Both the position numbers and the translations under genes were made by a program. Positions 31,572-43,274 of a stretch of DNA of 64,000 nucleotides are shown here, piece by piece (within the stretch, counting starts at the first letter, position 1; every line of letters begins with the position of its first letter). The notes under the pieces are model-generated. The model saw nothing but the letters and a program-made list of their open reading frames with translations, did not search any database and was not told the origin of the DNA. Source of the stretch: Panulirus ornatus (taxonomy: Eukaryota; Arthropoda; Malacostraca; Decapoda; Palinuridae). The stretch spans positions 6,060,072-6,124,071 of the forward strand of contig NC_092262.1 of assembly GCF_036320965.1 (NCBI RefSeq), given 5' to 3'.

Positions 31572-31577
<6 letters not shown>
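31377..31577 (+). mobile_element. LINE-related short element, plus strand
   Basis: From GGGATAGGGGAGAAAG through TACTTCCCATGTATTCCC and GGCTGGAAATCCTCCCC to GTTACCTCGCTAACGCGAG and AATGGCGAAT, followed by (TA)n. The middle TTCTAAAATGAAGAGAG is close to the start-codon region of LINE copy 1. It lies head-to-head with LINE copy 2. Confidence 0.75.

Positions 31578-31605
<28 letters not shown>
31576..31605. repeat. (TA)n tail
   Basis: Short TA tract directly after the short element. Confidence 0.95.
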
Positions 31606-31607
<2 letters not shown>

Positions 31608-31770
31608 CCAGTTATCGACCAGCTCTGGGAGGAGTACGAACACCTGGGTTGGATGCTAGGCAGCGCTTCTAACAGCCCCTGTCGGCAATCCAGCGATCTT
31701 CCAGCACGTTTGGAATCCCTTGTGTACAGTCTGATCATCAGAGAGTCAGTCCTCAGAGATGTATTTTAAT
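31606..31770. other. Unique sequence between elements
   Basis: About 165 bp with no recognisable feature, probably the old host sequence into which the surrounding elements were inserted. Confidence 0.5.
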
Positions 31771-31945
31771 CTTTATTTATTATACTTTGTCGCTGTCTCC
31801 CGCGTTAGCGAGGTAGCGCAAGGAAACAGACGAAAGAATGGCCCAACCCACCCACATACACATGTATATTCATACACGTCCACACACGCACTTATAAATA
31901 CCTATACATTTCAACGTATACATACATATATATACACACACAGAC

Positions 31946-32026
<81 letters not shown>

Positions 32027-32346
32027 CATAATTTTTACTGTCTGCCTTTATTCATTCCTATCGCCAACCTGCCGCACATGAAATAACAACCCCCTCCCCC
32101 CGCGGGTGAACTAGGAAAAGACAACAAAGGTCATATTTGTTCACACACAGTCTCTAGCTGTCATGTGATAATGCACCGAAACCACAGCTCCCTTTCCACA
32201 TCCAGGCCCCACACAACTTTCCATGGTTTACCCCAAACGCTTCACATGCCCTGGTTCAATCCAGTGACAGCACGTCGACCCCGGCATACCACATCGTTCC
32301 AATTCACTCTATTCCTTGCACGCCATTCACCCTCCTGCATGTTCAT
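31771..32346 (-). mobile_element. RTE-like LINE 3' end, long-UTR variant
   Basis: Minus-strand fragment whose 3' end has TTGCGCTACCTCGC and AACGCGGGAGACAGCG. Its inner end (32,208-32,345) matches the 3' UTR/ORF border of copies 1 and 2 (TTTCCATGGTTTACCCC, TTCACATGCC). Between them lie about 290 bp absent from copies 1 and 2, including an internal (TA)n (31,950-32,023), GTCTGCCTTTATTCATTCC and ATAATGCACCGAAACCAC. The same extra segment occurs at 48.83 kb, so it defines a 3'-UTR subfamily. It is 5'-truncated before any conserved RT motif. Confidence 0.8.
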
Positions 32347-32910
32347 ATACATGTATGTATACAAACATTGTCTGTACGCCCTCCTCTAGAAATAGCGGAC
32401 ACGTTTGGGACGACCCTTGCGTCGAAATGGCTCCAGGGTTGTTAAGCCAGTTGGACACCACAGGGGTATGTATGGCCGTCTGCGCCATTTCCAGGAGAAT
32501 GAGGGATCTGTTAATGATATATCATCAGTAGTAACCTCACACAAACCAGGAAAAGAAACGGGAGCTGGTCATTGGGCAAGAACTACTGACTTGGACGCTT
32601 GTTTTCATGAAGGCACCGACAGGACAATTTCTCGGAACCCCGCGCGAAAAATGGAGTCGTTTGTTTATGTTTGAGGACGTGGGAGTGGCGCTGAACTCTT
32701 CGTAGGACTTAAGCAGATGATTGAGGATGTAGGACGGGAAGGAGGGAGGTCGTGGGGGTAGACGAAACCAGTGTGGCTGGCAACGGTGGCCGGAAGCGAG
32801 GCGAGGGGCTTCGGTGGTGAGTCGTACGCGTCTGCCTCGACCCTGAGCAAAAAAAAAAAAAAAAAAAAAGAAAGAAAAATATATCTCGACTCACGTTAGG
32901 TTGTTCGTGG

Positions 32911-32912
<2 letters not shown>
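32347..32912. other. Unique sequence with A20 run
   Basis: Unrecognised sequence. An A-run of about 21 at 32,849-32,869 followed by GAAAGAAAAAT could be the poly(A) of an unknown retroelement. Confidence 0.4.

Positions 32913-32993
<81 letters not shown>
32913..32993. repeat. (CT)n microsatellite
   Basis: About 40 CT dinucleotides. Confidence 0.98.
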
Positions 32994-32994
<1 letters not shown>

Positions 32995-33042
32995 GCCTGG
33001 CCTACAAGAATGCACACTTCTTCATCGAGAACTCTGCTGTCT

Positions 33043-33044
<2 letters not shown>
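32994..33044 (-). mobile_element. Dispersed CT-linked motif, copy 2
   Basis: CCTGGCCTACAAGAATGCAC, then ACTTCTTCATCGAGAACTCTG, sandwiched between two (CT)n tracts. Three or four substitutions separate it from the copy at 24,958. The plus frame reads YKNAHFFIENS. Confidence 0.45.

Positions 33045-33104
<60 letters not shown>
33045..33104. repeat. (CT)n microsatellite
   Basis: About 30 CT dinucleotides. Confidence 0.98.
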
Positions 33105-33108
<4 letters not shown>

Positions 33109-33446
33109 CAAGCCTCTCGAGTGGGCATCATTACCGCGAGGTATTTAAACACTTTATTAAAAGCGCAACAACTCGACCCACTTCACGAAAACACTGGTGG
33201 CGTCTGACGCCACGTAAGGGTGAGCGAGGAGGAGCAGGAGGGAGGGATCGGGGTTGTGTGGACGTGACATGAGTACACGAGTAGGTCCTCCACCGTCCGC
33301 TGTGCTTTCTGCTGCCTTCACGGGGCGCCCTTTGGTCGCAGACGCCAATAGACTTTTGCCTCCGGGAATTGAAGAACATAAACATATTCCATCAGGTCCG
33401 TTCCTCGTGCATGCCTCGTTCACACTCCAGCAGTATACTTGCCATG
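33105..33446. other. Unique sequence, nothing recognised
   Basis: Spacer between CT and CA microsatellites with overlapping short frames on both strands and no domain. Confidence 0.5.

Positions 33447-33531
<85 letters not shown>
33447..33531. repeat. (CA)n microsatellite
   Basis: About 42 CA dinucleotides with one CG interruption at about 33,473. Confidence 0.97.
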
Positions 33532-33533
<2 letters not shown>

Positions 33534-34214
33534 TCGCGGTATCTGGTCATGCACACGATTTCATAAATGCAGAAGACACTGGCTCGTCATGCACACAGTA
33601 CGCAAGAACTGCCATAGTTGTTGGTAGTGCGCCATAGCGCCGTCATGCATGCATGTGTGTGTGTGTGTGTTGTGTGTGTGTGTGGTGACATACGCAGCCC
33701 CTATACAAGAGACTCAGAACGCGTCTGTGGCCAGCTGACGCTGTCCATCAGCGGTCCAGAGGGACTGGTGTGTGGGGCTGGATGGAGAGGTGGACCACGA
33801 AGGGTTTTTCTCGGGGTCTGAGCTGATGGCTAGGGGCAGGGCCCTCCAGGAGAGGTCAGGGTTGGAAGATGAGTAACGGGAGTAAGGGATGACCCATTTG
33901 TCAAAAGGTGGTGGTGGAGGGAAGGCCATGGCCAAAGACGTATCCATACGGCGTAGAACTGACCGCGAAGCCGCGCCCCACGGGAAATGCTTTTCCCCGC
34001 GACATTTCCTACTACATTATCTGGGTCAGGGGAGGAGCGAGGGCTGGGCACGCCTGCTGTATGCAACCCAAGCACACATAATGATTTCCCCGTAATGGTA
34101 CTTACGATGACATCAACTCGTAGCCAACCACAGTGTCCCTCTTGTAAGGTCAGCAGAGAGAGAGAGAGAGAGAGAGAGATCAGGGAGGGGTCGTAGTATG
34201 TCGCATTATACGTC
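33532..34214. other. Unique sequence with one possible minus-strand microexon
   Basis: Read on the minus strand, (CT)n and CTGCTGACCTTACAAG precede 35 nt (34,140 to 34,106) that end at ATC|GTAAGT. Both splice signals are good, but no open frame or domain extends outside, so it is only a candidate. A short (GT)n is at 33,656-33,683 and a (GA)n at 34,154-34,178. Confidence 0.25.
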
Positions 34215-35015
34215 TGCCATAACACAGGAGGACGCTGTACACCTTGTGGCTTAACACAGGACACTGTACACCTTGTGGCTTAACACAGGAGGACACTGTA
34301 CACCTTGTGGCTTAACGCAGGAGGACACTGTACACTTTGTGACTTAACACAGGACACTGTACACCTTGTGACTTAACACAGGAGGGTAGTACACCTCGTG
34401 GCTTAGCACAGGAGGGCAGTACACCTCGTGGCTTAACACAGGAGGGCAGTACACCTCGTGGCTTAACATAGGAGGGCAGTACACCTCGTGGCTTAACACA
34501 GGAGGGTAGTACACCTTGTGGCTTAACACAGGAGGGCAGTACACCTTGTGGATCAAGACAGGACACTGTACGCCTTATGGCTTAACACAGGAGGACACTG
34601 TACACCTCGTGACTCAACACAGGAGGACACTGTACACCTCGTGGCTTAACACAGGAGGGCAGTACACCTCGTGGCTTAACACAGGAGGGCAGTACACCTC
34701 GTGGCTTAACACAGGAGGGCAGTACACCTCGTGGCTTAACACAGGAGGGTAGTACACCTCGTGGCTTAACACAGGAGGGCAGTACACCTCGTGGCTTAAC
34801 ACAGGAGGGCAGTACACCTTGTGGATCAAGACAGGACACTGAACGCCTTATGGCTTAACACAGGAGGACACTGTACACCTCGTGACTCAATACAGGAGGA
34901 CACTGTACACCTCGTGCCTTGACACAGGAGGGCAGTACACCTCGTGGCTTAACACAGGAGGGCAGTACACCTCGTGGCTTAACACAGGAGGGCAGTACAC
35001 CTCGTGGCTTAACAC
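34215..35015. repeat. Minisatellite, 30/32-bp unit
   Basis: About 26 copies with GTGGCTTAACACAGGAGG and GCAGTACACCTC or ACACTGTACACC. A block of about 280 bp is repeated: GGATCAAGACAGGACACTG at 34,551 recurs at 34,822 with the same following units. Several units were therefore duplicated together. Confidence 0.95.
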
Positions 35016-35376
35016 AGGAGCACATAGAATAAAGGATACGTGAAGTATATTATTGTTGACGCATGAGAATGAAAAGGGTGTATAGAATCTACAGATTTAG
35101 AAAAGGATCGACGATAGAATGAACATGGTTATCGGTTCTAATCCTGTGTGGTTCGCTTGGAAGGCTTTTAAATGCTACCCAGAGGTTTTGAGACGGTGGA
35201 AGGAGAGTGTGAGTGAAAGTTTGTGATGGTGCCAAGGCTGTGTGTCATGTCGCCGTGGTAATTCATGGCCTTTGTTGTGGTAGATGGGGGCACTGCTTGG
35301 GGCGAGAAGGAGGTCAGATGATGGTGTGGGAAGTGGTTATTTTGTTCCACGGGGGACGGAGAAAGTGGAGTCGCGG
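35016..35376. other. Unique sequence before RT fragment
   Basis: No identifiable motif. It may include more decayed retroelement sequence upstream of the YADD box. Confidence 0.4.
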
Positions 35377-35440
35377 GGCATGTATTGTATGCAGATGACG
35401 CCGTGCTGTTAGCGAAATCAGGGGATGAATTGGGATGGTG
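35377..35440 (+). pseudogene. Decayed reverse transcriptase fragment with YADD box
   Basis: One plus-strand frame reads HVLYADDAVLLAKSGDEL before a stop. Y/F-A-D-D followed by hydrophobic residues and then A-x-S-x-x-E-L is the catalytic palm motif and its continuation in non-LTR reverse transcriptases. It differs from the FADDTALVADS of the RTE-like LINE here, so it belongs to another lineage or an old branch. The flanks are out of frame and have no other RT block. Confidence 0.6.
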
Positions 35441-35703
35441 ATTCGGTTCAGGCGAAAGCTGACAATCAAGTTATTACGACGAACTTGTGGGAAATAATTG
35501 GAGGGAAGAAGAGTGTTGGAGCAGCAGGCAGGTAGGGTGTGGACATTGAAGTGTCGTGTCAGTGGCTTAGTATAGAGAGAGAGAGGGACGTTGGTTTGAT
35601 GTGATGAGACACCTTTTATAAATGCAGAAAGTGAAAACGTAAAAAAGCACTTTTATTATAAGTGTGGAAATTCATGTCTCACTGTGACACCAAGTAATTG
35701 TTG

Positions 35704-35741
<38 letters not shown>

Positions 35742-36317
35742 AAAAACAGCGAGACCAGTGTTTGAGTTTATATGTGTAAAACTGACCCTTTTGATGAAGA
35801 TTATCCTAGCTTAAACAACAAACAGAGCCGCCGTGTTTTCCTTTCTCGAGATACCATCATAATTTCCCACATTTTTTTTTTTCTATTCTGGGCTCAAGAT
35901 GACAGAATGTTGGCGCCCCCCCTCTCTCTCTCTCTCTCTCTCTTTTTTATTATCATTCGTCTGTCTTCCACTCGACTGTGTGCCCTGGTCCAGCGTCTGC
36001 TAACCTGATCTCGCCAAAGCTTAGAACGATCAAGGATTTTGATGATGTATTTCTTAGCATCATGGAACCCCAGGCTTTAGCTTTGTGTTACAACCGACCA
36101 CAGAATTATGATCCACTATGTTCCATGGTCAGATATATATACCTTCTGTCAATGTTTATAATCTTGATTTACGTTTCTTAGTCTCACGTCCTCACACGTG
36201 TCTTCCCTATTGTTGCCACTCGGGTTAGTATCTGTGGCATTCACTACAGGTGTGTATAACTAGTGTGTATACACCTGACTCCACTCCTGTATCAAGGGCC
36301 ATATATGTAGTGATGGA
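35441..36317. other. Unique sequence with short microsatellites
   Basis: A (GT)n is at 35,706-35,740 and a (CT)n at 35,922-35,943. AAAGCACTTTTATTATAAG at about 35,655 resembles 45,747 (GAAGCACTTTTATAAGTG), a possible old dispersed repeat. No gene recognised. Confidence 0.45.
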
Positions 36318-38395
36318 GTTTATGGTTGTTGGAGTATACTGAACACACGAAGGAGGAGGTGTTCGTGTATGGTTGTAGGATGATACTGAACACATGAAGA
36401 AGGTGTTCGTATATGGTTGTAGGATGATACTGAACACATGAAGAAGGTGTTCATGTATGGTCGTAGGATGATACTGAACTCACGAAGGAGGAGGTGTTCG
36501 TGTATGGTTGTAGGATGATACTGAACACACGAAGGAGGAGGTGTTCGTGTATGGTTGTAGGATGATACTGAACACACGAAGGAGGAGGTGTTCGTGTATG
36601 GTTGTAGGATGATACTGAACACATGAAGAAGGTGTTCGTGTATGGTTGTAGGATGATACTGAACACTTGGAGGAGGTGTTCATGTATGGTCGTAGGATGA
36701 TACTGAACACACGAAGGAGGAGGTGTTCATGTATGGTCGTAGGATGATACTGAACACACGAAGGAGGAGGTGTTCATGTATGGTCGTAGGATGATACTGA
36801 ACACACGAAGGAGGAGGTGTTCGTGTATGGTCGTAGGATGATACTGAACACATGAAGAAGGTGTTCATGTATGGTCGTAGGATGATACTGAACACTTGGA
36901 GGAGGTGTTCATGTATGGTCGTAGGATGATACTGAACACACGAAGGAGGAGGTGTTCATGTATGGTCGTAGGATGATGCTGAACACACGAAGGAGGAGGT
37001 GTTCGTGTATGGTCGTAGGATGATACTGAACACACGAAGGTGTTCGTGTATGGTCGTAGGATGATACTGAACACACGAAGGAGGAGGTGTTCGTGTATGG
37101 TTGTAGGATGATACTGAACACACGAAGGAGGTGTTCATGTATGGTCGTAGGATGATACTGAACACACGAAGGAGGAGGTGTTCATGTACGGTTGTAGGAT
37201 GATACTGAACACACGAAGGAGGAGATGTTCGTGTATGGTCGTAGGATGATGCTGAACACACGAAGGAGGAGGTGTTCATGTATGGTTGTAGGATGATACT
37301 GAACACACGAAGGAGGAGGTGTTCGTGTATGGTCGTAGGATGATGCTGAACACACGAAGGAGGAGGTGTTCGTGTATGGTCGTAGGATGATACTGAACAC
37401 ACGAAGGTGTTCATGTATGGTCGTAGGATGATACTGAACACACGAAGGTGTTCATGTATGGTCGTAGGATGATACTGAACACACGAAGGTGTTCATGTAT
37501 GGTCGTAGGATGATACTGAACACTTGGAGGAGATGTTCATGTATGGTCGTAGGATGATACTGAACACACGAAGGAGGAGGTGTTCATGTATGGTCGTAGG
37601 ATGATGCTGAACACATGAAGGAGGAGGTGTTCGTGTATGGTTGTAGGATGATACTGAACACACGAAGGAGGAGGTGTTCATGTATGGTCGTGGGATGATA
37701 CTGAACACATGAAGGAGGAGGTGTTCGTGTATGGTTGTAGGATGATGCTGAACACACGAAGGAGGAGGTGTTCGTGTATGGTTGTAGGATGATACTGAAC
37801 ACACGAAGGAGGAGGTGTTCGTGTATGGTTGTAGGAATATACTGAACACACGAAGGAGGAGGTGTTCGTGTATGGTTGTAGGATGATACTGAACACACGA
37901 AGGAGGAGGTGTTCGTGTATGGTTGTAGGATGATACTGAACACACGAAGGAGGAGGTGTTCGTGTATGGTCGTAGGATGATACTGAACACACGAAGGTGT
38001 TCGTGTATGGTTGTAGGATGATACTGAACACATGAAGGAGGAGGTGTTCGTGTATGGTTGTAGGATGATACTGAACACACGAAGGAGGAGGTGTTCGTGT
38101 ATGGTCGTAGGATGATACTGAACACACGAAGGTGTTCGTGTATGGTTGTAGGATGATACTGAACACATGAAGGAGGAGGTGTTCGTGTATGGTTGTAGGA
38201 TGATACTGAACACACGAAGGAGGAGGTGTTCGTGTATGGTTGTAGGATGATACTGAACACACGAAGGTGTTCGTGTATGGTCGTAGGATGATACTGAACA
38301 CTTGGAGGAGATGTTCATGTATGGTCGTAGGATGATACTGAACACACGAAGGTGTTCGTGTATGGTTGTAGGATGATACTGAACACATGAAGGTG
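36318..38395. repeat. Minisatellite, 47-bp unit with 44- and 41-bp forms
   Basis: About 46 copies with GTAGGATGATACTGAACAC and GAAGGAGGAGGTGTTC. Unit lengths differ in 3-bp steps in the GGA run, so a trinucleotide microsatellite varies inside the minisatellite. TGTATGGTCG and TGTATGGTTG types alternate in blocks. Minus-strand open frames of 236-255 aa are artefacts. Confidence 0.97.
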
Positions 38396-38838
38396 TTGCA
38401 ATATTTTTCCCCTCGTGGTTACAACTGGTTGTGACTTAATGAAACCTTAACGACACCCTTAAAACTCTAATAGGCCTAGAGGCTAACGAGTCAAACGACC
38501 ATCCTCCCCGGAAACAAGGTGTTGAGAAGTCTTTTGAGAAATCCTATCCCACAAGATGACCAGAAGAAGACCAGCAAAGGTGAAGACATTGTCATTAAGC
38601 AGTTGACCCTCAGTGACCTGGATGACCTATATGGAGATCAGATAAGGGCGAATTATCGGTCATGGCCGGATAACGATGGGTCGTTTCTGATAACGATATG
38701 AGATAAAGGACCAGCATCAGTCCACTGCCTTACAGTGGGTAACCTCCTGAGTGACCTGGTTTGATGCCACTGCGTCGCAGACCAGGCCATACAGCCACGG
38801 ACCACAGCGAGCATGGTGTTGACAAAGCGGACCATCGC
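38396..38838. other. Unique sequence with one short protein-like frame
   Basis: The frame at 38,519-38,701 (plus) reads KKTSKGEDIVIKQLTLSD and on, acidic and non-repetitive, but lacks an ATG and a known domain. I do not call it a gene. Confidence 0.3.
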
Positions 38839-38844
38839 TTACGT

Positions 38845-39345
38845 TAAACGCCTTCCCATCGACGGGAATGTGAGGGGACGTGGCTTTAAACGCCTTCCTA
38901 TGGATGGGAAGGTGAGGGGACGTGGCTTTAAACGCCTTCCCATCGACGGAAGGTGAGGGGACGTGGCATTAAACGCCTTCCTATGGATGGGAAGGTGAGG
39001 GGACTTGGCTTTAAACGCCTTCCTATGGACGGGAAGGTGAGGGGACGTGGCTTTAAACGCCCTCCTATGGATGGGAAGGTGAGGTGACGTGGCTTTAAAC
39101 GCCTTCCCATCGACGGAAGGTGAGGGGACGTGGCTTTAAACGCCTTCCTATGGATGGGAAGGTGAGGGGACTTGGCTTTAAACGCCTTCCTATGGATGGA
39201 AGGTGAGGGGACGTGGCTTTAAACGCCTTCCCATCGACGGAAGGTGAGGGGACGTGGCTTTAAACGCCTTCCCATCGACGGAAGGTGAGGGGACGTGGCT
39301 TTAAACGCCTTCCCATCGACGGAAGGTGAGGGGACGTGGCTTTAG
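38845..39345. repeat. Minisatellite, 42/40-bp unit
   Basis: About 12 copies with GACGTGGCTTTAAACGCC and either TTCCTATGGATGGGAAGG or TTCCCATCGACGGAAGG. The TTTAAA palindrome and the imperfect inverted repeat CCTTCC...GGAAGG recur in each unit. Confidence 0.95.
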
Positions 39346-39440
39346 CAGTTCTTTGGAGTTCAGAATAGCGACGCCATTGTTTCTCTCTCCCCCAGATGAA
39401 CGGAACACAAGACATATCTTACGACTTAGAGAGAAGAGGA

Positions 39441-40368
<928 letters not shown>

Positions 40369-40416
40369 TGTCCTCTGTTCTTAACGCTACCTCGCTAACG
40401 CGGGAAATGGCGAATA

Positions 40417-40420
<4 letters not shown>
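40369..40420 (+). mobile_element. Tail fragment of the short element
   Basis: TCCTCTGTTCTTAACGC, TACCTCGCTAACGCGGG, AAATGGCGAATAGT followed by (TA)n. It is the arm of an inverted pair with the element at 40,499-40,728. Confidence 0.75.

Positions 40421-40498
<78 letters not shown>
40421..40498. repeat. (TA)n T18 spacer
   Basis: About 60 bp of TA followed by about 18 T, separating two inverted short-element tails. Confidence 0.97.
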
Positions 40499-40499
<1 letters not shown>

Positions 40500-40722
40500 A
40501 AACTATTCGCCATTTCCCGCGTTAGCGAGGTAGCGTTAAGAACTGAGGACTGGGCCATTGAGGGAATATCCTCACCTGGCCCCCTTCTCTGTTCCTTCTT
40601 TTGGAAAATTAAAAAAAAAAAATTGAGAGGGGAGGATTTCCAGCCCCCCCGCTCCCTCCCCTTTTAGTCGCCTTCTACGACACGCAGGGAATACGTGGGA
40701 AGTATTCTTACTCCCCTATCCC

Positions 40723-40728
<6 letters not shown>
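40499..40728 (-). mobile_element. LINE-related short element, complete copy
   Basis: Same order as the copy at 30.16-30.38 kb: tail with ACTATTCGCCATTTCCC, GCGTTAGCGAGGTAGCG, middle with CCTTCTTTTGG and an A11 run, head with AGAGGGGAGGATTTCC, GAAGTATTCTTACTCC and CCTATCCC. The head abuts (AT)n. Similarity to 30.2 kb is above 90% by eye. Confidence 0.78.

Positions 40729-40793
<65 letters not shown>
40729..40793. repeat. (AT)n microsatellite
   Basis: About 65 bp at the head end of the short element. Confidence 0.97.
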
Positions 40794-40797
<4 letters not shown>

Positions 40798-41074
40798 TTT
40801 AATAGCACTGTATCCATTTACACGTACTCTACACCCATACTAGCATTACCTGTGTGTGTGTGTATAGACGAATGGAAATTATTTTAATGATAAACGTATA
40901 AGAAAGGCATATCACATGTGTATCCATTGTACTGTAGGTATGTATACGACTAGCAATAACTTCATGGAAGGTGACGTAGGCTAGGAAATTCTCAAGGACA
41001 TCGCTGGCTCAAGGGCTGCCACACATGTTACACACGCTCGCTACCGTCTCCCTCGGCCGCTGAACAAGAGCTTC

Positions 41075-42980
41075 CCTGACTTGGCCCAGTCCCTGATGCC
41101 TCTACATGCCCTTGGCCCAGTCCCTGATGCCTCTACATGCACTTGGCCCAGTCCCTGATGCCTCTACATGCACTTGGCCCAGTCCTGATGCCTCACCATA
41201 CACTTGGCCCAGTCCCTGATGCCTATACACACACTTGGCCCAGTCCCTGATGCCTCTACACACACTTGGCCCAGTCCCTGATGCCTCTACACACACTTGG
41301 CCCAGTCCCTGATGCCTCTACACACACTTGGCCCAGTCTCTGATGCCTCTACATACACTTAGCCCAGTCCCTGATGCCTCACCATACACTTGGTACAGTC
41401 CCTGATGCCTCACCATACACTTGGTACAGTCCCTGATGCCTCTACACACACTTGGCCCAGTCCCTGATGCCTATACACACACTTGGTCCAGTCCCTGATG
41501 CCTCCCACACACTTGGTCCAGTCCCTGATGCCTCCTACACACTTGGCCCAGACCCTGATGCCTCTACACACACTTGGCCTAGTCCCTGATGCCTCTACAC
41601 ACACTTGGCCCAGTCCCCGATGCCTCACTATACACTTGGTCCAGTCCCTGATGCCTATACACACACTTGGCCCAGTCCCTGATGCCTATACACACACTTG
41701 GCCCAGTCCCTGATGCCTCTACACACACTTGGCCCAGTCCCTCATGCCTCTACACACACTTGGCCCAGTCCCTCATGCCTCTACACACACTTGGCCCAGT
41801 CCCTGATGCCTCACCATACACTTGGCCCAGTCCCTGATGCCTATACACACACTTGGCCCAGTCCCTGATGCCTATACACACACTTGGCCCAGTCCCTCAT
41901 GCCTCTACACACACTTGGCCCAGTCCCTCATGCCTCTACACACACTTGGCCCAGTCCCTGATGCCTCACCATACACTTGGTCCAGTCCCTGATGCCTATA
42001 CACACGCTTGGCCCAGTCCCTGATGCCTATACATACACTTGGCCCAGTCCCAGATGCCTTTACACACTTGGCCCAGTCCCTCATGCCTCTACACACACTT
42101 GGCCCAGTCCCTCATGCCTCTACACACACTTGGCCCAGTCCCTGATGCCTCCCACACACTTGGCCCAGACCCTGATGCCTCTACACACACTTGGCCTAGT
42201 CCCTGATGCCTCTACACACACTTGGCCCAGTCCCTGATGCCTCACCATACACTTGGCCCAGTCCCTGATGCCTCACCATACACTTGGTCCAGTCCCTGAT
42301 GCCTTTACACACTTGGCCCAGTCCCTGATGCCTCACCATACACTTGGTCCAGTCCCTGATGCCTATACACACACTTGGCCCAGTCCCTGATGCCTCTACA
42401 CACACTTGGCCCAGTCTCTCATGCCTCTACACACACTTGGCCCAGTCCCTCATGCCTCTACACACACTTGGCCCAGTCCCTCATGCCTCTACACACACTT
42501 GGCCCAGTCCCTCATGCCTCTACATACACTTGGCCCAGTCCCTCATGCCTCCACACACACTTGGCCCAGACCCTGATGCCTCTACACACACTTGGCCCAG
42601 TCCCTGATGCCTCTACACACACTTGGCCCAGTCCCTGATGCCTCTACACACACTTGGCCCAGACCCTGATGCCTATACACATACTTGGCCCAGTCCCTGA
42701 TGCCTCTACACACACTTGGCCCAGTCTCTGATGCCTCTACACACACTTGGCCCAGTCCCTCATGCCTCTACACACACTTGGCCCAGTCCCTCATGCCTCT
42801 ACATACACTTGGCCCAGTCCCTGATGCCTCCACACACACACTTGGCCCAGACCCTGATGCCTCTACACACACTTGGCCCAGTCCCTGATGCCTCTACACA
42901 CACTTGGCCCAGTCCCTGATGCCTCTACACACACTTGGCCCAGTCTCTGATGCCTCTACACACACTTGGCCCAGTCCCTT
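41075..42980. repeat. Minisatellite, 31-bp unit
   Basis: About 61 copies with CACTTGGCCCAGTCCCTGAT and GCCTCTACACA. Variants (CTCATGCC, CACCATACAC, CCTATACACAC, CCCACACAC) occur in repeated multi-unit patterns, evidence for block duplication. Confidence 0.97.
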
Positions 42981-43171
<191 letters not shown>

Positions 43172-43274
43172 GAGGAAGACTTGCAATGAGGTTTCTTGGT
43201 ATGTGATCATTCATGTCCAAATCTAAAACCCTCATCCAGTTATATGTCTGCTAATGAAAGATTGGCTCTAGTCA

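Noticed and set aside
38519..38701. 60-residue acidic plus-strand frame
   Set aside because: No ATG, no splice pair and no recognised domain; retained only as a note.
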